Assembly (NCBI GenBank): GCA_964607025.1
Contig: CAZSIL010000022.1
Span: 1 to 27,337 of the forward strand
DNA: 27,337 bases
Source of the DNA: SIG565 sp964607025
GTDB taxonomy: Bacteria; Bacillota; Clostridia; Oscillospirales; Acutalibacteraceae
Direction of reading: 5' to 3'
Under the pieces are notes generated by a model, which was given only the letters and a program-made list of their open reading frames with translations, made no database searches and had not been told where the DNA came from. This document shows, piece after piece, positions 8,571-16,770 of this stretch. Positions within the stretch are counted from its first letter, which is position 1; the number at the start of each line of letters is the position of its first letter. The position numbers and the translations under genes were made by a program.

Positions 8571-9617
8571 TTAAAGAAGTTTTTGTTGTAAGCCATCGTT
8601 TTTGATATCAGGATGTTTAAGTCCCAAATGCTCATAAGCGGCTGGCGTGACACATCGTCCTCTTGTAGTTCTCGATAAGAACCCTATTTGCATAAGGTAC
8701 GGCTCGTAAACATCTTCTATAGTAATGCTTTCTTCTCCCAAAGCCGCAGCCAAGGTATCAAGTCCTACAGGTCCGCCGCCATAAACCGAAATAATAGTGT
8801 TGAGCATACGACGGTCAAACTCATCAAGACCCAATTCATCAATTTCAAAACGCTGAAGTGCCGCACGTGCAACCTTTTCATTAATAACGCCATCATATTC
8901 GATTTGTGCTATATCGCGAACACGCTTAAGTAAACGATTGGCAATACGCGGAGTACCGCGTGAGCGAGATGCAATTTCAAGAGCACCATCGTTATCGATT
9001 TCAATCCCCAAAATTCTTGCTGAACGCTTTATAATCTCGGCAAGTTCTTCGGGTGTATATAATTCCAGACGTAATAAAACGCCGAACCTATCACGAAGCG
9101 GTGCGGTGAGTTGTCCCGAACGAGTTGTAGCGCCCACGAGTGTAAAGTGTGGTAAATCAAGTCGGATTGAACGCGCCGACGGACCTTTACCTATAATTAT
9201 ATCAACCGAAAAATCTTCCATAGCAGGATATAATATTTCTTCTACACTACGTGATAAACGGTGAATTTCATCGATAAAAAGTACGTCGCCTTCGTTAAGA
9301 TTTGTAAGTATTGCTACTAAGTCGCCCTGCTTTTCTATGGCAGGACCGGACGTTACACGAAGATTAACGCCCATTTCCCGCGCTATTATTCCCGATAGAG
9401 TTGTTTTACCGAGTCCGGGCGGACCATATAATAATACGTGGTCTAATGATTCTTTGCGTAAAAGAGCCGCTTTAATGTAAATCGTAAGATTTTCTTTAAC
9501 CTTGGTTTGTCCGATATATTCATCAAGTGAGCGCGGTCTTAATGAATTTTCAACGTCCTCATCATCGGCTGTGTATTCAGGTGTTATAATTCGGTTTTCA
9601 AAATCTAAATCTTCCAT
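8571..9617 (-). CDS. ruvB: Holliday junction branch migration helicase RuvB
   Basis: RuvB is the hexameric AAA+ motor that drives branch migration with RuvA. The 348-aa protein has the N-terminal RPRSLDEYIGQ motif (about 27-37), Walker A GPPGLGKTTL, Walker B DVLFIDEIHRLS, sensor motif GATTRSGQLTAPLRDRFG and the C-terminal winged-helix LDTLAAALGEE...PYLMQIGFLSRTTRGR. All expected parts are intact. GGAGGGTG precedes the ATG. It follows ruvA by three bases. Confidence 0.98.
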   Translation of the reverse strand: MEDLDFENRIITPEYTADDEDVENSLRPRSLDEYIGQTKVKENLTIYIKAALLRKESLDHVLLYGPPGLGKTTLSGIIAREMGVNLRVTSGPAIEKQGDLVAILTNLNEGDVLFIDEIHRLSRSVEEILYPAMEDFSVDIIIGKGPSARSIRLDLPHFTLVGATTRSGQLTAPLRDRFGVLLRLELYTPEELAEIIKRSARILGIEIDNDGALEIASRSRGTPRIANRLLKRVRDIAQIEYDGVINEKVARAALQRFEIDELGLDEFDRRMLNTIISVYGGGPVGLDTLAAALGEESITIEDVYEPYLMQIGFLSRTTRGRCVTPAAYEHLGLKHPDIKNDGLQQKLL

Positions 9618-9620
9618 TAG

Positions 9621-10223
9621 TTACACCCTCCTCGATAATTCTTTTAATGCGCCCTTAATTAAATCTTCAGTTGTAAGCGATTGGTCTAATCGGCTAACCG
9701 CCACAGATGCTTCGCTTTGTGAAAATCCAAGAGCCACAAGGGCTGATATCGCTTCTCTTGAACTACTGTTATCGTGGGCCGATACTACGGCGGATACGGT
9801 AACGTTTTCGCTTATGCTGCCTGAAGTAACCTTATCCTTTAATTCAAGTACAATTCGTTGAGCTAACTTATTTCCAACACCCGAAGCCGCAGTTAATGAC
9901 TTTGAATCCCCCGTAGCGATGAATAAGGTGATTTTATCGGGTGAAAATTCAGACAACAAGGCAATAGCCATTTTGGGACCAACACCGCTTACTGATACAA
10001 GCAATTTAAAGCAAGCAAGTTCATCTGCACCCGAGAGTCCATACAAATCAATCGCATCTTCTTTAACCGACATGTAGGTATGTAAAAACACTTCGGAATT
10101 TAGTGGCGGCAATTTAGTAAAAGTATTATAACCGATGGTGCAGCGAAGTCCCACCCCGCCACATTCTATCACGGCTGTATCCTTATCCGCGTAAATAAGC
10201 TTCCCACGTAATGAATTAATCAT
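9621..10223 (-). CDS. ruvA: Holliday junction DNA helicase subunit RuvA
   Basis: RuvA is the tetrameric protein that holds the Holliday junction for RuvB. The 200-aa protein has the OB-fold start MINSLRGKLIYADKDTAVIECGGVG, helix-hairpin-helix motifs (KLLVSVSGVGPKMAIALL, SLTAASGVGNKLAQRIVLELKDK) and a C-terminal domain III (about 150-200) that binds RuvB. The ATG overlaps the ruvC stop as ATGA, so the two are coupled. GGAGGG lies upstream. Confidence 0.97.
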   Translation of the reverse strand: MINSLRGKLIYADKDTAVIECGGVGLRCTIGYNTFTKLPPLNSEVFLHTYMSVKEDAIDLYGLSGADELACFKLLVSVSGVGPKMAIALLSEFSPDKITLFIATGDSKSLTAASGVGNKLAQRIVLELKDKVTSGSISENVTVSAVVSAHDNSSSREAISALVALGFSQSEASVAVSRLDQSLTTEDLIKGALKELSRRV

Positions 10224-10726
10224 ATTCTACCCTCCGAGTATATCTTTCCGTATGATGATGCCGCATAATGTGAGTGACATATTGCAATAGCCAGAGCATC
10301 TGCAGTATCATCCGGTTTTGGTACACTCTCTAACTTTAATATGTGCTTGACCATTTCTTGAACTTGTTTTTTCTCGGCTCTGCCGTACCCAGTCACCGCT
10401 TGTTTAACCTGTAATGGTGTATATTCATAAACCGGTACACCTTTGAGTTTTGCTGCAAGTACAATAACACCCCTTGCCTGCGCTACGTCAATGGCGGTTG
10501 TGGTATTGGTGTTAAAATATAGTTTCTCAATTGACAATGCATCGGGGTTATATTTTTCGATAATGGATGTAACTGCACAAAAAATTTGCTCTAACCTATC
10601 CGAAAACAATATTTTAGCAGGAGTTGTTATTGCGCCAAATTCAATAGGTTTAAAACGAATATTATCAAAACTAACAACGCCGTAACCGACTATTGCATAA
10701 CCGGGGTCAATACCCAATATCGTCAA
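10220..10726 (-). CDS. ruvC: Crossover junction endonuclease RuvC
   Basis: RuvC is the dimeric resolvase that nicks Holliday junctions. The 168-aa protein shows the RNase H-like acidic residues: D7 in GIDPGYAIVGYG, E in LSIEKLYF (about 68) and DD in PKPDDTADALAIA near the C terminus. The start codon is TTG at 10726, supported by AGGTGA upstream and the exact position of the GIDPG motif. It is the first gene of the long minus-strand run and has its own promoter. Confidence 0.97.
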   Translation of the reverse strand: MTILGIDPGYAIVGYGVVSFDNIRFKPIEFGAITTPAKILFSDRLEQIFCAVTSIIEKYNPDALSIEKLYFNTNTTTAIDVAQARGVIVLAAKLKGVPVYEYTPLQVKQAVTGYGRAEKKQVQEMVKHILKLESVPKPDDTADALAIAICHSHYAASSYGKIYSEGRI

Positions 10727-10758
10727 TCAACTCACCTACTCGCATATTAATTCAAGAT

Positions 10759-10787
10759 ATTATAACATAATAATTAAAATACGGCAA
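10759..10787 (-). promoter_or_regulatory. Sigma-A promoter of ruvC operon
   Basis: On the minus strand there is TTGCCG (10782-10787), a 17-bp spacer and TATAAT (10759-10764), 33 bp before the ruvC TTG. No other good promoter is seen between ruvC and potA on this strand. It may serve the whole ruvC-to-clp gene run. Confidence 0.7.
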
Positions 10788-10945
10788 TATATATATTCAA
10801 TAATTTTAAAAATTTTAACGAAATTCTGTTCTGATAAAGCTATCGCGCATTTTTAAGAAAAAATGAGAAAAAGCGAGTATTTAAGAGTTTACATTTGAAA
10901 ACTTGGAAAATATTCGGTTCCCTAGACGATTTTTCGAAAAAAGTG
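10788..10945. other. AT-rich spacer between divergent ruvC and pot promoters
   Basis: No gene, repeat or clear regulatory element is visible here. It is about 160 bp of AT-rich DNA between two outward-facing promoters. Confidence 0.5.
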
Positions 10946-10974
10946 TTGACTTTTACGGGATTTTGTTCTATATT
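10946..10974 (+). promoter_or_regulatory. Sigma-A promoter of potABCD
   Basis: TTGACT (10946-10951), a 17-bp spacer and TATATT (10969-10974) form a near-consensus promoter. Transcription should start near 10981, leaving a leader of about 160 nt before potA. Confidence 0.8.
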
Positions 10975-11047
10975 AACGATAAATGTTTATAGCATCTGTG
11001 TTGAATGTAATTTCAAGACTTCGGCTAATCACTTTTTGATTATAAAA

Positions 11048-11131
11048 CTCTTTGCGGAGGCCGTTGTTAGAGATATTACGGGTATCGCGCAGGGCTGAAA
11101 AGCTTTCGCGGCACTATGTGTCCGCAAAGGG
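11048..11131 (+). promoter_or_regulatory. Structured potA leader, candidate riboswitch or cis-regulatory RNA
   Basis: A closing stem pairs 11048-11058 with 11121-11131 (9 perfect pairs, CTTTGCGGA with TCCGCAAAG, plus one G-U and one G-C). Its 3' strand includes AAAGGG of the potA Shine-Dalgarno (AAAGGGGG, 11126-11133). Inside are a hairpin 72-76/82-86 (numbers after 11000) and a GAAA-capped hairpin 91-96/101-106. The pairs 60-64/108-112 and 86-89/107-110 compete with each other. I do not recognise it as purine, SAM, TPP, lysine, glycine, THF, ydaO or ykkC class. The layout fits control of translation start; the ligand, if any, is unknown. Confidence 0.55.
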
Positions 11132-11141
11132 GGATGCTTAA

Positions 11142-12266
11142 ATGGAAAAACAAAAAAATATTGTAGAATTAAAGGACATTTCTGTTGTTTTTGATGGTGA
11201 GACGGTACTTGATAACCTAAATCTTGAAATCAAAGATAAAGAGTTTATCACACTTTTAGGTCCTTCGGGTTGCGGTAAAACAACAACCCTGCGCATTATT
11301 GCGGGATTTGTAGAGCCGGATATGGGAGAAGTGTTCTTTGACGGTAAAAAAATTAATGGTGTTCCTGCTTTTAAGCGACAGGTTAACACCATTTTTCAGC
11401 GTTACGCCCTGTTTCCGCACCTAAATGTGTACGAAAACATAGCGTTTGGTCTTCGCATAAAGAAATTGAAGGAAAGTGAAATTGATAAAAAAGTACGTGA
11501 AATGCTGTCTTTGGTCAATTTGGTTGGGCTAGAAAAGCGTAAAATTGACACACTATCAGGCGGTCAGCAACAACGTGTTGCCATCGCTAGAGCCATAGCC
11601 AACAATCCTAAAGTTTTACTGCTTGATGAACCGCTCGCGGCTCTTGATTTAAAATTGCGTAAGGATATGCAAACCGAGCTTAAAAAGATACAACAGCAGC
11701 TCGGCATTACCTTTATTTTCGTTACACACGACCAAGAAGAAGCGCTTTCTATGTCGGACCGTGTTGTTGTTATGGATGGAGGTAAAATCCAACAAGTAGG
11801 TACACCGCAGGATATCTATAACGAGCCCGAAAATGCCTTCGTAGCTGATTTTATTGGTGAATCCAATATTCTAGACGGCGTTATGCTTGATGATTATATT
11901 GCCGAATTTTCCGGCAAAAAGTTCAAATGTCTCGATTCGGGTTTTTCAAAAAACGAAAATGTTGACGTTGTTGTGCGTCCGGAGGATGTTGATATTGTTC
12001 AACCCGAAAAAGGTATGCTTCAAGGCATTGTAACTTCGGTTACTTTTTTAGGTGTGCATTATGAAATAATAGTTGATATCGGCGGTTTCAAGTGGATGAT
12101 ACAAACTACCGATGAAAGCCGCGTTGGAGATAACGTCGGCCTATTTATTGAGCCCGATGCAATTCATATTATGAAAAAGAGTGAATATTCAGGTAAATAC
12201 GGCGATTACAGTTCTTACAGTGAAGAAATCGACCATCTGTCTGACGCAGAGGAGGTTGAAAATTGA
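11142..12266 (+). CDS. potA: Spermidine/putrescine ABC transporter ATPase PotA
   Basis: PotA powers polyamine uptake by PotBCD at the membrane. The 374-aa protein has Walker A GPSGCGKTT (40-48), Q-loop FQRYALFPH, signature TLSGGQQQRVAIARA, Walker B VLLLDEPLAALD and H-loop VTHDQEEA. A C-terminal TOBE-type regulatory domain (about 250-345, with VVRPEDVDIV and VTFLGVHYEI) follows. The acidic tail EEIDHLSDAEEVEN is a lineage-specific ending. The Shine-Dalgarno AAAGGGGG is eight bases from the ATG and lies partly in the leader stem. Its last four bases overlap the potB start. Confidence 0.95.
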   Translation: MEKQKNIVELKDISVVFDGETVLDNLNLEIKDKEFITLLGPSGCGKTTTLRIIAGFVEPDMGEVFFDGKKINGVPAFKRQVNTIFQRYALFPHLNVYENIAFGLRIKKLKESEIDKKVREMLSLVNLVGLEKRKIDTLSGGQQQRVAIARAIANNPKVLLLDEPLAALDLKLRKDMQTELKKIQQQLGITFIFVTHDQEEALSMSDRVVVMDGGKIQQVGTPQDIYNEPENAFVADFIGESNILDGVMLDDYIAEFSGKKFKCLDSGFSKNENVDVVVRPEDVDIVQPEKGMLQGIVTSVTFLGVHYEIIVDIGGFKWMIQTTDESRVGDNVGLFIEPDAIHIMKKSEYSGKYGDYSSYSEEIDHLSDAEEVEN

Positions 12267-13090
12267 GAAAAAAGTCATTAGCAAGTCGTTTAGTTGCCGC
12301 GCCGTATATCGTTTGGGCTGCGATATTTATAATTGTACCGCTGATAATTATGATTTATTACAGTTTTACCGATGCATCAGGTGTTTTTTCTTTTGCCAAT
12401 ATTGCACAACTCGGTAAATACAAAAAGGCATTTTTGCTATCAATTATTTATGCAATTGTTGCGACGCTCATCACCTTTATTATTGCATATCCCCTTGCCT
12501 ATTTTATGACAAAACTTAAAGTTAGCTCCCAGAAAATGATTTTGATGATTGTTATTTTCCCGATGTGGATGAACTTTCTTATCCGTACTTACTCTTGGAT
12601 AAGCATTCTCGCCAACACCGGTCTTATTAATAAGTTTTTAGGGCTGCTTGGTATTGGACCGCTAAAATTAATTAATACTCCCGGTGCCATTATTCTCGGT
12701 ATGGTTTATGACTTTTTACCATATATGGTTTTGCCGATTTATACTGTTATGACAAAAATCGACCGCTCGTTGTTGGAAGCAGCCGAAGATTTAGGTTCTG
12801 GCGCATTTGATAAACTGAGAAAGGTCATTTTCCCGTTAAGTTTGCCGGGTGTTATATCAGGTATAACGATGGTCTTTGTGCCGTCTGTCAGTACGTTCTA
12901 TATATCACAAAAACTCGGCGGCAACAAAACAATGCTTATCGGCGACGCCATTGAATATTTGTTTAATCTGGGACCTGACCACTATAACGTGGCATCGGCT
13001 TTGTCACTTGTACTTATGGCACTAATACTTATCTGTATGGCGGTTATGAATCACTTTTCAGGTGACGATGAGGAGGGCGTTATTATATGA
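12263..13090 (+). CDS. potB: Spermidine/putrescine ABC permease PotB
   Basis: This is a 275-aa inner-membrane permease with six hydrophobic segments. The EAA loop that contacts PotA reads EAAEDLGSGAFDKLRKVIFPLSLPG (about 171-195). The start codon is TTG, overlapping the potA stop as TTGA, with AGGAGGT upstream. It pairs with PotC to form the transport channel. The length and topology are normal. Confidence 0.94.
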   Translation: MRKKSLASRLVAAPYIVWAAIFIIVPLIIMIYYSFTDASGVFSFANIAQLGKYKKAFLLSIIYAIVATLITFIIAYPLAYFMTKLKVSSQKMILMIVIFPMWMNFLIRTYSWISILANTGLINKFLGLLGIGPLKLINTPGAIILGMVYDFLPYMVLPIYTVMTKIDRSLLEAAEDLGSGAFDKLRKVIFPLSLPGVISGITMVFVPSVSTFYISQKLGGNKTMLIGDAIEYLFNLGPDHYNVASALSLVLMALILICMAVMNHFSGDDEEGVII

Positions 13091-13890
13091 AAATACTCTC
13101 CCGAATTTACATTGCGCTAATTTTAGTTTTTCTATATGCACCGATACTTGTTATGGTGCTCTTCTCGTTTAACTCAGCGGAAAGTGTTTGGGTTTTTGAG
13201 AGCTTTTCGTTTGACTGGTATAAAGAGTTAATCTATAACGGCACTATGCTTACAGCGCTTGAGCACACGGTTATTATCGCAGTATTATCGGCAGTAATTT
13301 CCACCGTTGTCGGCACTGCCGCGGCTGTTGGCATTATGGCAATTCGCAATAAAATAGCAAAAAGCACATTAATGTCGGTAACAAATATTCCAATGATGAA
13401 CGCCGATATAGTAACCGGTATTTCGCTTATGCTTTTATTTGTTTTTGTTGGAAATATCATAGGTCTTAAAGAATCTTTGGGCTTTTTTACAGTACTTATT
13501 GCGCACATAACCTTTAACTTACCATATGTTATCCTATCGGTTATTCCAAAACTAAAACAAACCGATGCGCATTTATCTGAAGCCGCGTTAGACCTTGGGT
13601 GTCCCCCATTTAAAGCGTTTTTTAAAGTTGTATTGCCTTCGATTGCGTCGGGTGTATTCAGTGGGTTTATAATGGCCTTCACGCTCTCTCTTGACGATTT
13701 TGTTATAAGTTATTTCACTTGCGGACATTATCAGACGTTACCTATTGTTATTTACAATATGACTAAAAAGACAGTAACCCCCGATGCTTATGCGCTTTCA
13801 ACAATAATTTTTGTAGTAATCTTTGCTTTGTTGGTGCTATATAACGCCATACAAAACAAGGCCGACCGGAAAGGTGTGGTGGGCGTATGA
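13087..13890 (+). CDS. potC: Spermidine/putrescine ABC permease PotC
   Basis: This 267-aa second permease of the polyamine importer has about six membrane segments. Its EAA loop is EAALDLGCPPFKAFFKVVLPSIASG (about 165-189). The N terminus YIALILVFLYAPILVMVLFSFN is typical of PotC. The ATG overlaps the potB stop by four bases, with GAGGAGGG upstream. The last four bases overlap potD. Confidence 0.94.
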   Translation: MKILSRIYIALILVFLYAPILVMVLFSFNSAESVWVFESFSFDWYKELIYNGTMLTALEHTVIIAVLSAVISTVVGTAAAVGIMAIRNKIAKSTLMSVTNIPMMNADIVTGISLMLLFVFVGNIIGLKESLGFFTVLIAHITFNLPYVILSVIPKLKQTDAHLSEAALDLGCPPFKAFFKVVLPSIASGVFSGFIMAFTLSLDDFVISYFTCGHYQTLPIVIYNMTKKTVTPDAYALSTIIFVVIFALLVLYNAIQNKADRKGVVGV

Positions 13891-14996
13891 GAAAGATAAT
13901 TTCACACATTTTAGCACTGCTAATAATTATTATGCCTATATTTTCGCTTACGGGTTGCGGATATACCTATGCCGACCTTGATTTGATAGATACTTACACC
14001 CGCGAATTTGAAGGCACAACTCTTAATGTGTACAACTGGGGCGAATATATCTCGGACGGTACCGATGATTCGGTAAATGTTGTCAAAGAATTTGAAAAGC
14101 TTACGGGAATTAACGTGAATTACACAACGTTCGACAGCAACGAAACTATGTATTCGCAGCTCAAAAACGGCGGTGTAGCTTACGACGTTATAGTGCCTTC
14201 CGACTATATGATAGAACGACTGATTCGCGAAGATATGTTGGCAAAGATCGATACTTCTGCCTTGTCAAACTTCAATTTGATTGACAATAAGTATAAATCA
14301 CTCTATTTTGATTTAGAAAACCAATACACCGTTGCTTACAGTGTAGGTCTTGTTGGACTGATTTATAACACAAAGGTTGTAAAAGAAACACCAGACAGTT
14401 GGCATATTTTATGGGACAGACAGTATAAGGACCAGATTCTAATGTTTAACAACCCGCGTGATGCTTTCGCCATTGCGCAATTTATGTTAGGTCAGGACCT
14501 TAATAACACCGATAAAACTCAGTGGGATAAAGCAGCAGTTCTACTTAAGAGCCAAAAACAGTATCTACAATCCTATGTTATGGATGAAGTTTACGGCAAG
14601 ATGGAAACAGGCGAAGCATCCATAGCACCTTATTACGCAGGTGACTATTTAACTATGGTTGAAAATAATCCTGATTTGGCTTTTGTTTACCCAAAGGAAG
14701 GCACAAACATTTTTGTTGATTCACTTTGTATACCAAAAAACACCAAAAACTATGGTGCGGCGCTTATGTTTATTAACTTTATGATGGAGCCCGACATAGC
14801 ACTTGCCAACGCCGAATATATCGGTTATGCATCGCCAAATACCGCCGTTGTGAACAACCCGGATTACTATTATTACGATAATGATATTTTATATCCAGAA
14901 GAAACTTCATTACCCCCCACCCAGTATTTTCACGACATAGACCCATCGGTTCGTAATTACTACGAAAACCTTTGGATAGACGTAAAATTGCATTGA
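13887..14996 (+). CDS. potD: Polyamine-binding lipoprotein PotD
   Basis: This 369-aa extracellular substrate-binding protein captures spermidine/putrescine for PotABC. The signal peptide (1-23) ends in the lipobox LTGC with lipidated Cys24. The mature part has the PotD-like LNVYNWGEYISDG near its start, YDVIVPSDYMIERL, and a late FINFMMEPDIALANAEYIGYASPN. The ATG overlaps the potC stop (ATGA). It is the last gene of the operon and runs into a hairpin terminator. Substrate preference within the polyamines cannot be read from sequence. Confidence 0.94.
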   Translation: MRKIISHILALLIIIMPIFSLTGCGYTYADLDLIDTYTREFEGTTLNVYNWGEYISDGTDDSVNVVKEFEKLTGINVNYTTFDSNETMYSQLKNGGVAYDVIVPSDYMIERLIREDMLAKIDTSALSNFNLIDNKYKSLYFDLENQYTVAYSVGLVGLIYNTKVVKETPDSWHILWDRQYKDQILMFNNPRDAFAIAQFMLGQDLNNTDKTQWDKAAVLLKSQKQYLQSYVMDEVYGKMETGEASIAPYYAGDYLTMVENNPDLAFVYPKEGTNIFVDSLCIPKNTKNYGAALMFINFMMEPDIALANAEYIGYASPNTAVVNNPDYYYYDNDILYPEETSLPPTQYFHDIDPSVRNYYENLWIDVKLH

Positions 14997-14998
14997 AA

Positions 14999-15033
14999 AA
15001 GAGCTTGGAACTAAATTTTAGTTTCAAGCTCTT
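14999..15033. terminator. Bidirectional terminator between potD and xerD
   Basis: Two 17-nt arms (14999-15015 and 15017-15033) form an inverted repeat with one G-T pair, giving a long hairpin once the loop opens by a few bases. On the minus strand it is followed by TTTTT, so it suits the end of xerD best. On the plus strand the tail is CTAATTT, weaker but usable for potABCD. Confidence 0.8.
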
Positions 15034-15924
15034 CTAATTTGCTAAGGGATGATATTTTTTATAAGCAGCGGCATACTTGTTTTTCATCAACTGTGCATAT
15101 ACCTGCGTTGAGGAAATATCTGAGTGGCCGAGCATCGCCTGAATATCGCTGAGCGGTGCTCCATTTTCAAGCAAATGTGCCGCAAACGAATGTCGCAAAG
15201 TGTGAGGTGTAATATCCTTATTAATCTTTGCCGCGGCGGCATACTGCTTAATGATTTTCCAAAATCCCTGACGAGTTAAGGGTTGTCCGTTCATATTGGT
15301 AAATAAACGCTCTTCTGTTGGGTTGCTTACTACAACCGCTCTGACTTGTGTTATGTAATTCTTGAGCGCTTTAACGGCTTGTGGGTAAATAGGTATAATT
15401 CTATCTGCTTTCTTTATGTTTTGCAAATGTAAAATACCAATCTGAAGATTAATATCAGTAATTTTGAGTTCTATAAGCTCAGTCACTTTAATACCGGTTG
15501 CGTAAAGTAATTCAAGCATTGCTTTATCGCGGCAACTCTTATAATCTTTTCCATCGGGTTGATTAAGTAATTGTAAAACCTCTTTATTTGTCAAAATTTG
15601 AGGTAATTTTTTAACTGTTTTATGCTTTTCAAGATTAATCATTGGTGTTTCGGAAATATATTTTTCGCGCACCAAAAAATTAAAGTAACACCGAAGTGAT
15701 GCTAAGGTGCGCATAATACTTGCGTCACTTTGACCATTAAAAGACATGAACTGTTCGTATTTTTTAATTACATCACTGGTAACCGAATTAATCTTTTGGA
15801 TTTTGTTAATATCGCAATATGTGAAAAATTTATTCAAATCACGCATATATGATTCTATCGTGTTTTTAGAAGACTTTTTCTCATCTACAAGATAACTGTT
15901 AAAGTCCTCAGCGTAACTCTTCAT
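15034..15924 (-). CDS. xerD: XerD-like tyrosine recombinase with altered active site
   Basis: This 296-aa protein has a SAM-like core-binding N domain (about 1-100) and a tyrosine recombinase catalytic domain. Found are HTLRH (H241, R244), LGH (H267) and Y276 in STQVYAQ, all in register with XerD. The first catalytic arginine, normally in ATGLRVSEL, is lysine here (ATGIKVTEL, K146, codon AAA). The beta-hairpin lysine region (GKGNKER in E. coli) reads NIKKADR, so the lysine is shifted by one or two places. XerD proteins resolve chromosome dimers at dif with XerC. The spoIIM-xerD adjacency matches other Firmicutes. I chose ATG 15924, with AAGGA upstream; GTG 15933 is the alternative. The protein may still be active, as judged by its conserved fold. 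Confidence 0.85.
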   Translation of the reverse strand: MKSYAEDFNSYLVDEKKSSKNTIESYMRDLNKFFTYCDINKIQKINSVTSDVIKKYEQFMSFNGQSDASIMRTLASLRCYFNFLVREKYISETPMINLEKHKTVKKLPQILTNKEVLQLLNQPDGKDYKSCRDKAMLELLYATGIKVTELIELKITDINLQIGILHLQNIKKADRIIPIYPQAVKALKNYITQVRAVVVSNPTEERLFTNMNGQPLTRQGFWKIIKQYAAAAKINKDITPHTLRHSFAAHLLENGAPLSDIQAMLGHSDISSTQVYAQLMKNKYAAAYKKYHPLAN

Positions 15925-15941
15925 ATTTTTCACATCCTTTA

Positions 15942-16571
15942 CTAAAAATTAAAAAATTTGAGAAATGCCAGATTAAGTAATGAATCAGCCAACGCAGAAC
16001 CGATAAATATAAAAATTATCATTATGAAATGTCTGCAATAACCCTTAAAACCAGTATAAACATTTTGGCTTTTATTATTAGGAGCTGTTAAGCGCAAAAG
16101 CTGATAAGAAAAAGAAAACGCTTCGCGGCTAATTAAAATGTAACCAATAATCGCAATCAACGTGCACGGGATTAAAATCAGCGAATTAAAAGCAATACCC
16201 TGTAATAAATACTGCTTATAAAGATAGGCGGTGCTAATGCCATAATCAAACCCGCAATAGCAAACTGCAATAGGTATTAACACAATTCCCACAACCGACG
16301 TACCACATAAAAATAAAACTAAGCAAATCGGAAGCAACGAAAAAAACGCATCTATAAACACGTTGAAAAAAGACGTGTCCTGCCGCACCGATAAATAATT
16401 ATCAAAATCCGCCTTTGCAATATCAAAAACAGCATCGCTGCCTTTGGTACACACTACACCAAAAATAATCCCCAACACATAGCAAAGCAATAAAAGAATC
16501 AGAAAACGATTCTTAACAAACACTGCGAAAAAATTTGTTTTGTTTAAATTTAATATTGCCGAATTTTTCAT
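15942..16571 (-). CDS. spoIIM: Stage II sporulation protein M
   Basis: SpoIIM works with SpoIID and SpoIIP in peptidoglycan hydrolysis during engulfment of the forespore. The 209-aa protein has about five hydrophobic segments (about 24-42, 70-90, 92-112, 120-145, 178-200), the usual topology and length. GGAGG seven bases before the ATG fixes the start. It is followed by xerD after 17 bp, the order known from Firmicutes. A sigma-E-like promoter lies just upstream. The call rests on topology, the N-terminal FLILLLLCYVLGIIFG pattern and context. Confidence 0.85.
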   Translation of the reverse strand: MKNSAILNLNKTNFFAVFVKNRFLILLLLCYVLGIIFGVVCTKGSDAVFDIAKADFDNYLSVRQDTSFFNVFIDAFFSLLPICLVLFLCGTSVVGIVLIPIAVCYCGFDYGISTAYLYKQYLLQGIAFNSLILIPCTLIAIIGYILISREAFSFSYQLLRLTAPNNKSQNVYTGFKGYCRHFIMIIFIFIGSALADSLLNLAFLKFFNF

Positions 16572-16594
16572 ATTTACTTCCTCCGTCCATAATC

Positions 16595-16623
16595 AATATA
16601 TGAACATAAAGGACAAGATATAA
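16595..16623 (-). promoter_or_regulatory. Possible sigma-E promoter of spoIIM
   Basis: On the minus strand CATATATT (16595-16602) matches the sigma-E -10 consensus CATACAnT at 7 of 8 positions. TTATATC (16617-16623) lies 14 bp upstream, 5 of 7 to KMATATT. Spacing and known sigma-E control of spoIIM in Bacillus support it. The AT-rich background limits confidence. Confidence 0.45.
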
Positions 16624-16678
16624 CCAAATAACAATATATAGATCAAATAAATATGAAATGACACAACATCTCGATAAT

Positions 16679-16692
16679 AAAACATTATGTAA
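16679..16692 (+). repeat. 14-bp direct repeat, left copy (AAAACATTATGTAA)
   Basis: It is identical to 16818-16831, 139 bp away in the same orientation. It spans an A-rich 6-mer and the first 8 bases of a XerD-half-site-like sequence. Confidence 0.9.
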
Positions 16693-16695
16693 CCT
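16685..16695 (+). other. XerD half-site-like 11-mer, copy D
   Basis: TTATGTAACCT matches the XerD-binding half of Bacillus subtilis dif (TTATGTAAACT) at 10 of 11 positions. It is preceded by the 6-mer AAAACA, the size of a dif central region. Confidence 0.45.
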
Positions 16696-16705
16696 AATAG
16701 AAACA

Positions 16706-16764
16706 TAAAAAAATCACACAATAAGTGCGACCAGACAAAACAAAACCCATCATCAATGGATTGT
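16706..16764 (-). ncRNA. Possible small RNA, about 60 nt
   Basis: A promoter on the minus strand (16771-16799) predicts a start near 16764. A hairpin at 16714-16730 (six pairs including one G-U, loop TTATT) followed by seven T (16707-16713) is a good intrinsic terminator. The product would be about 58 nt. It could instead be an attenuated leader of spoIIM. No homologue is recognised. Confidence 0.35.
16707..16730 (-). terminator. Intrinsic terminator of the short unit upstream of spoIIM
   Basis: On the minus strand TCGCAC (16725-16730), loop TTATT and GTGTGA (16714-16719) are followed by T7. The stem is short but the U-tract is perfect. Confidence 0.55.
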
Positions 16765-16770
16765 AATATA

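Noticed and set aside
10983..11039. 18-codon ORF at the 5' end of the predicted pot transcript, a possible leader peptide
   Set aside because: No ribosome site can exist upstream because the predicted transcript starts about two bases before it, and its codons show no regulatory run.
16687..16748. Short frame of about 19 codons (starting MMGFVLSG) across the small transcription unit upstream of spoIIM
   Set aside because: No Shine-Dalgarno, and it reads through the terminator hairpin. Treated as chance.
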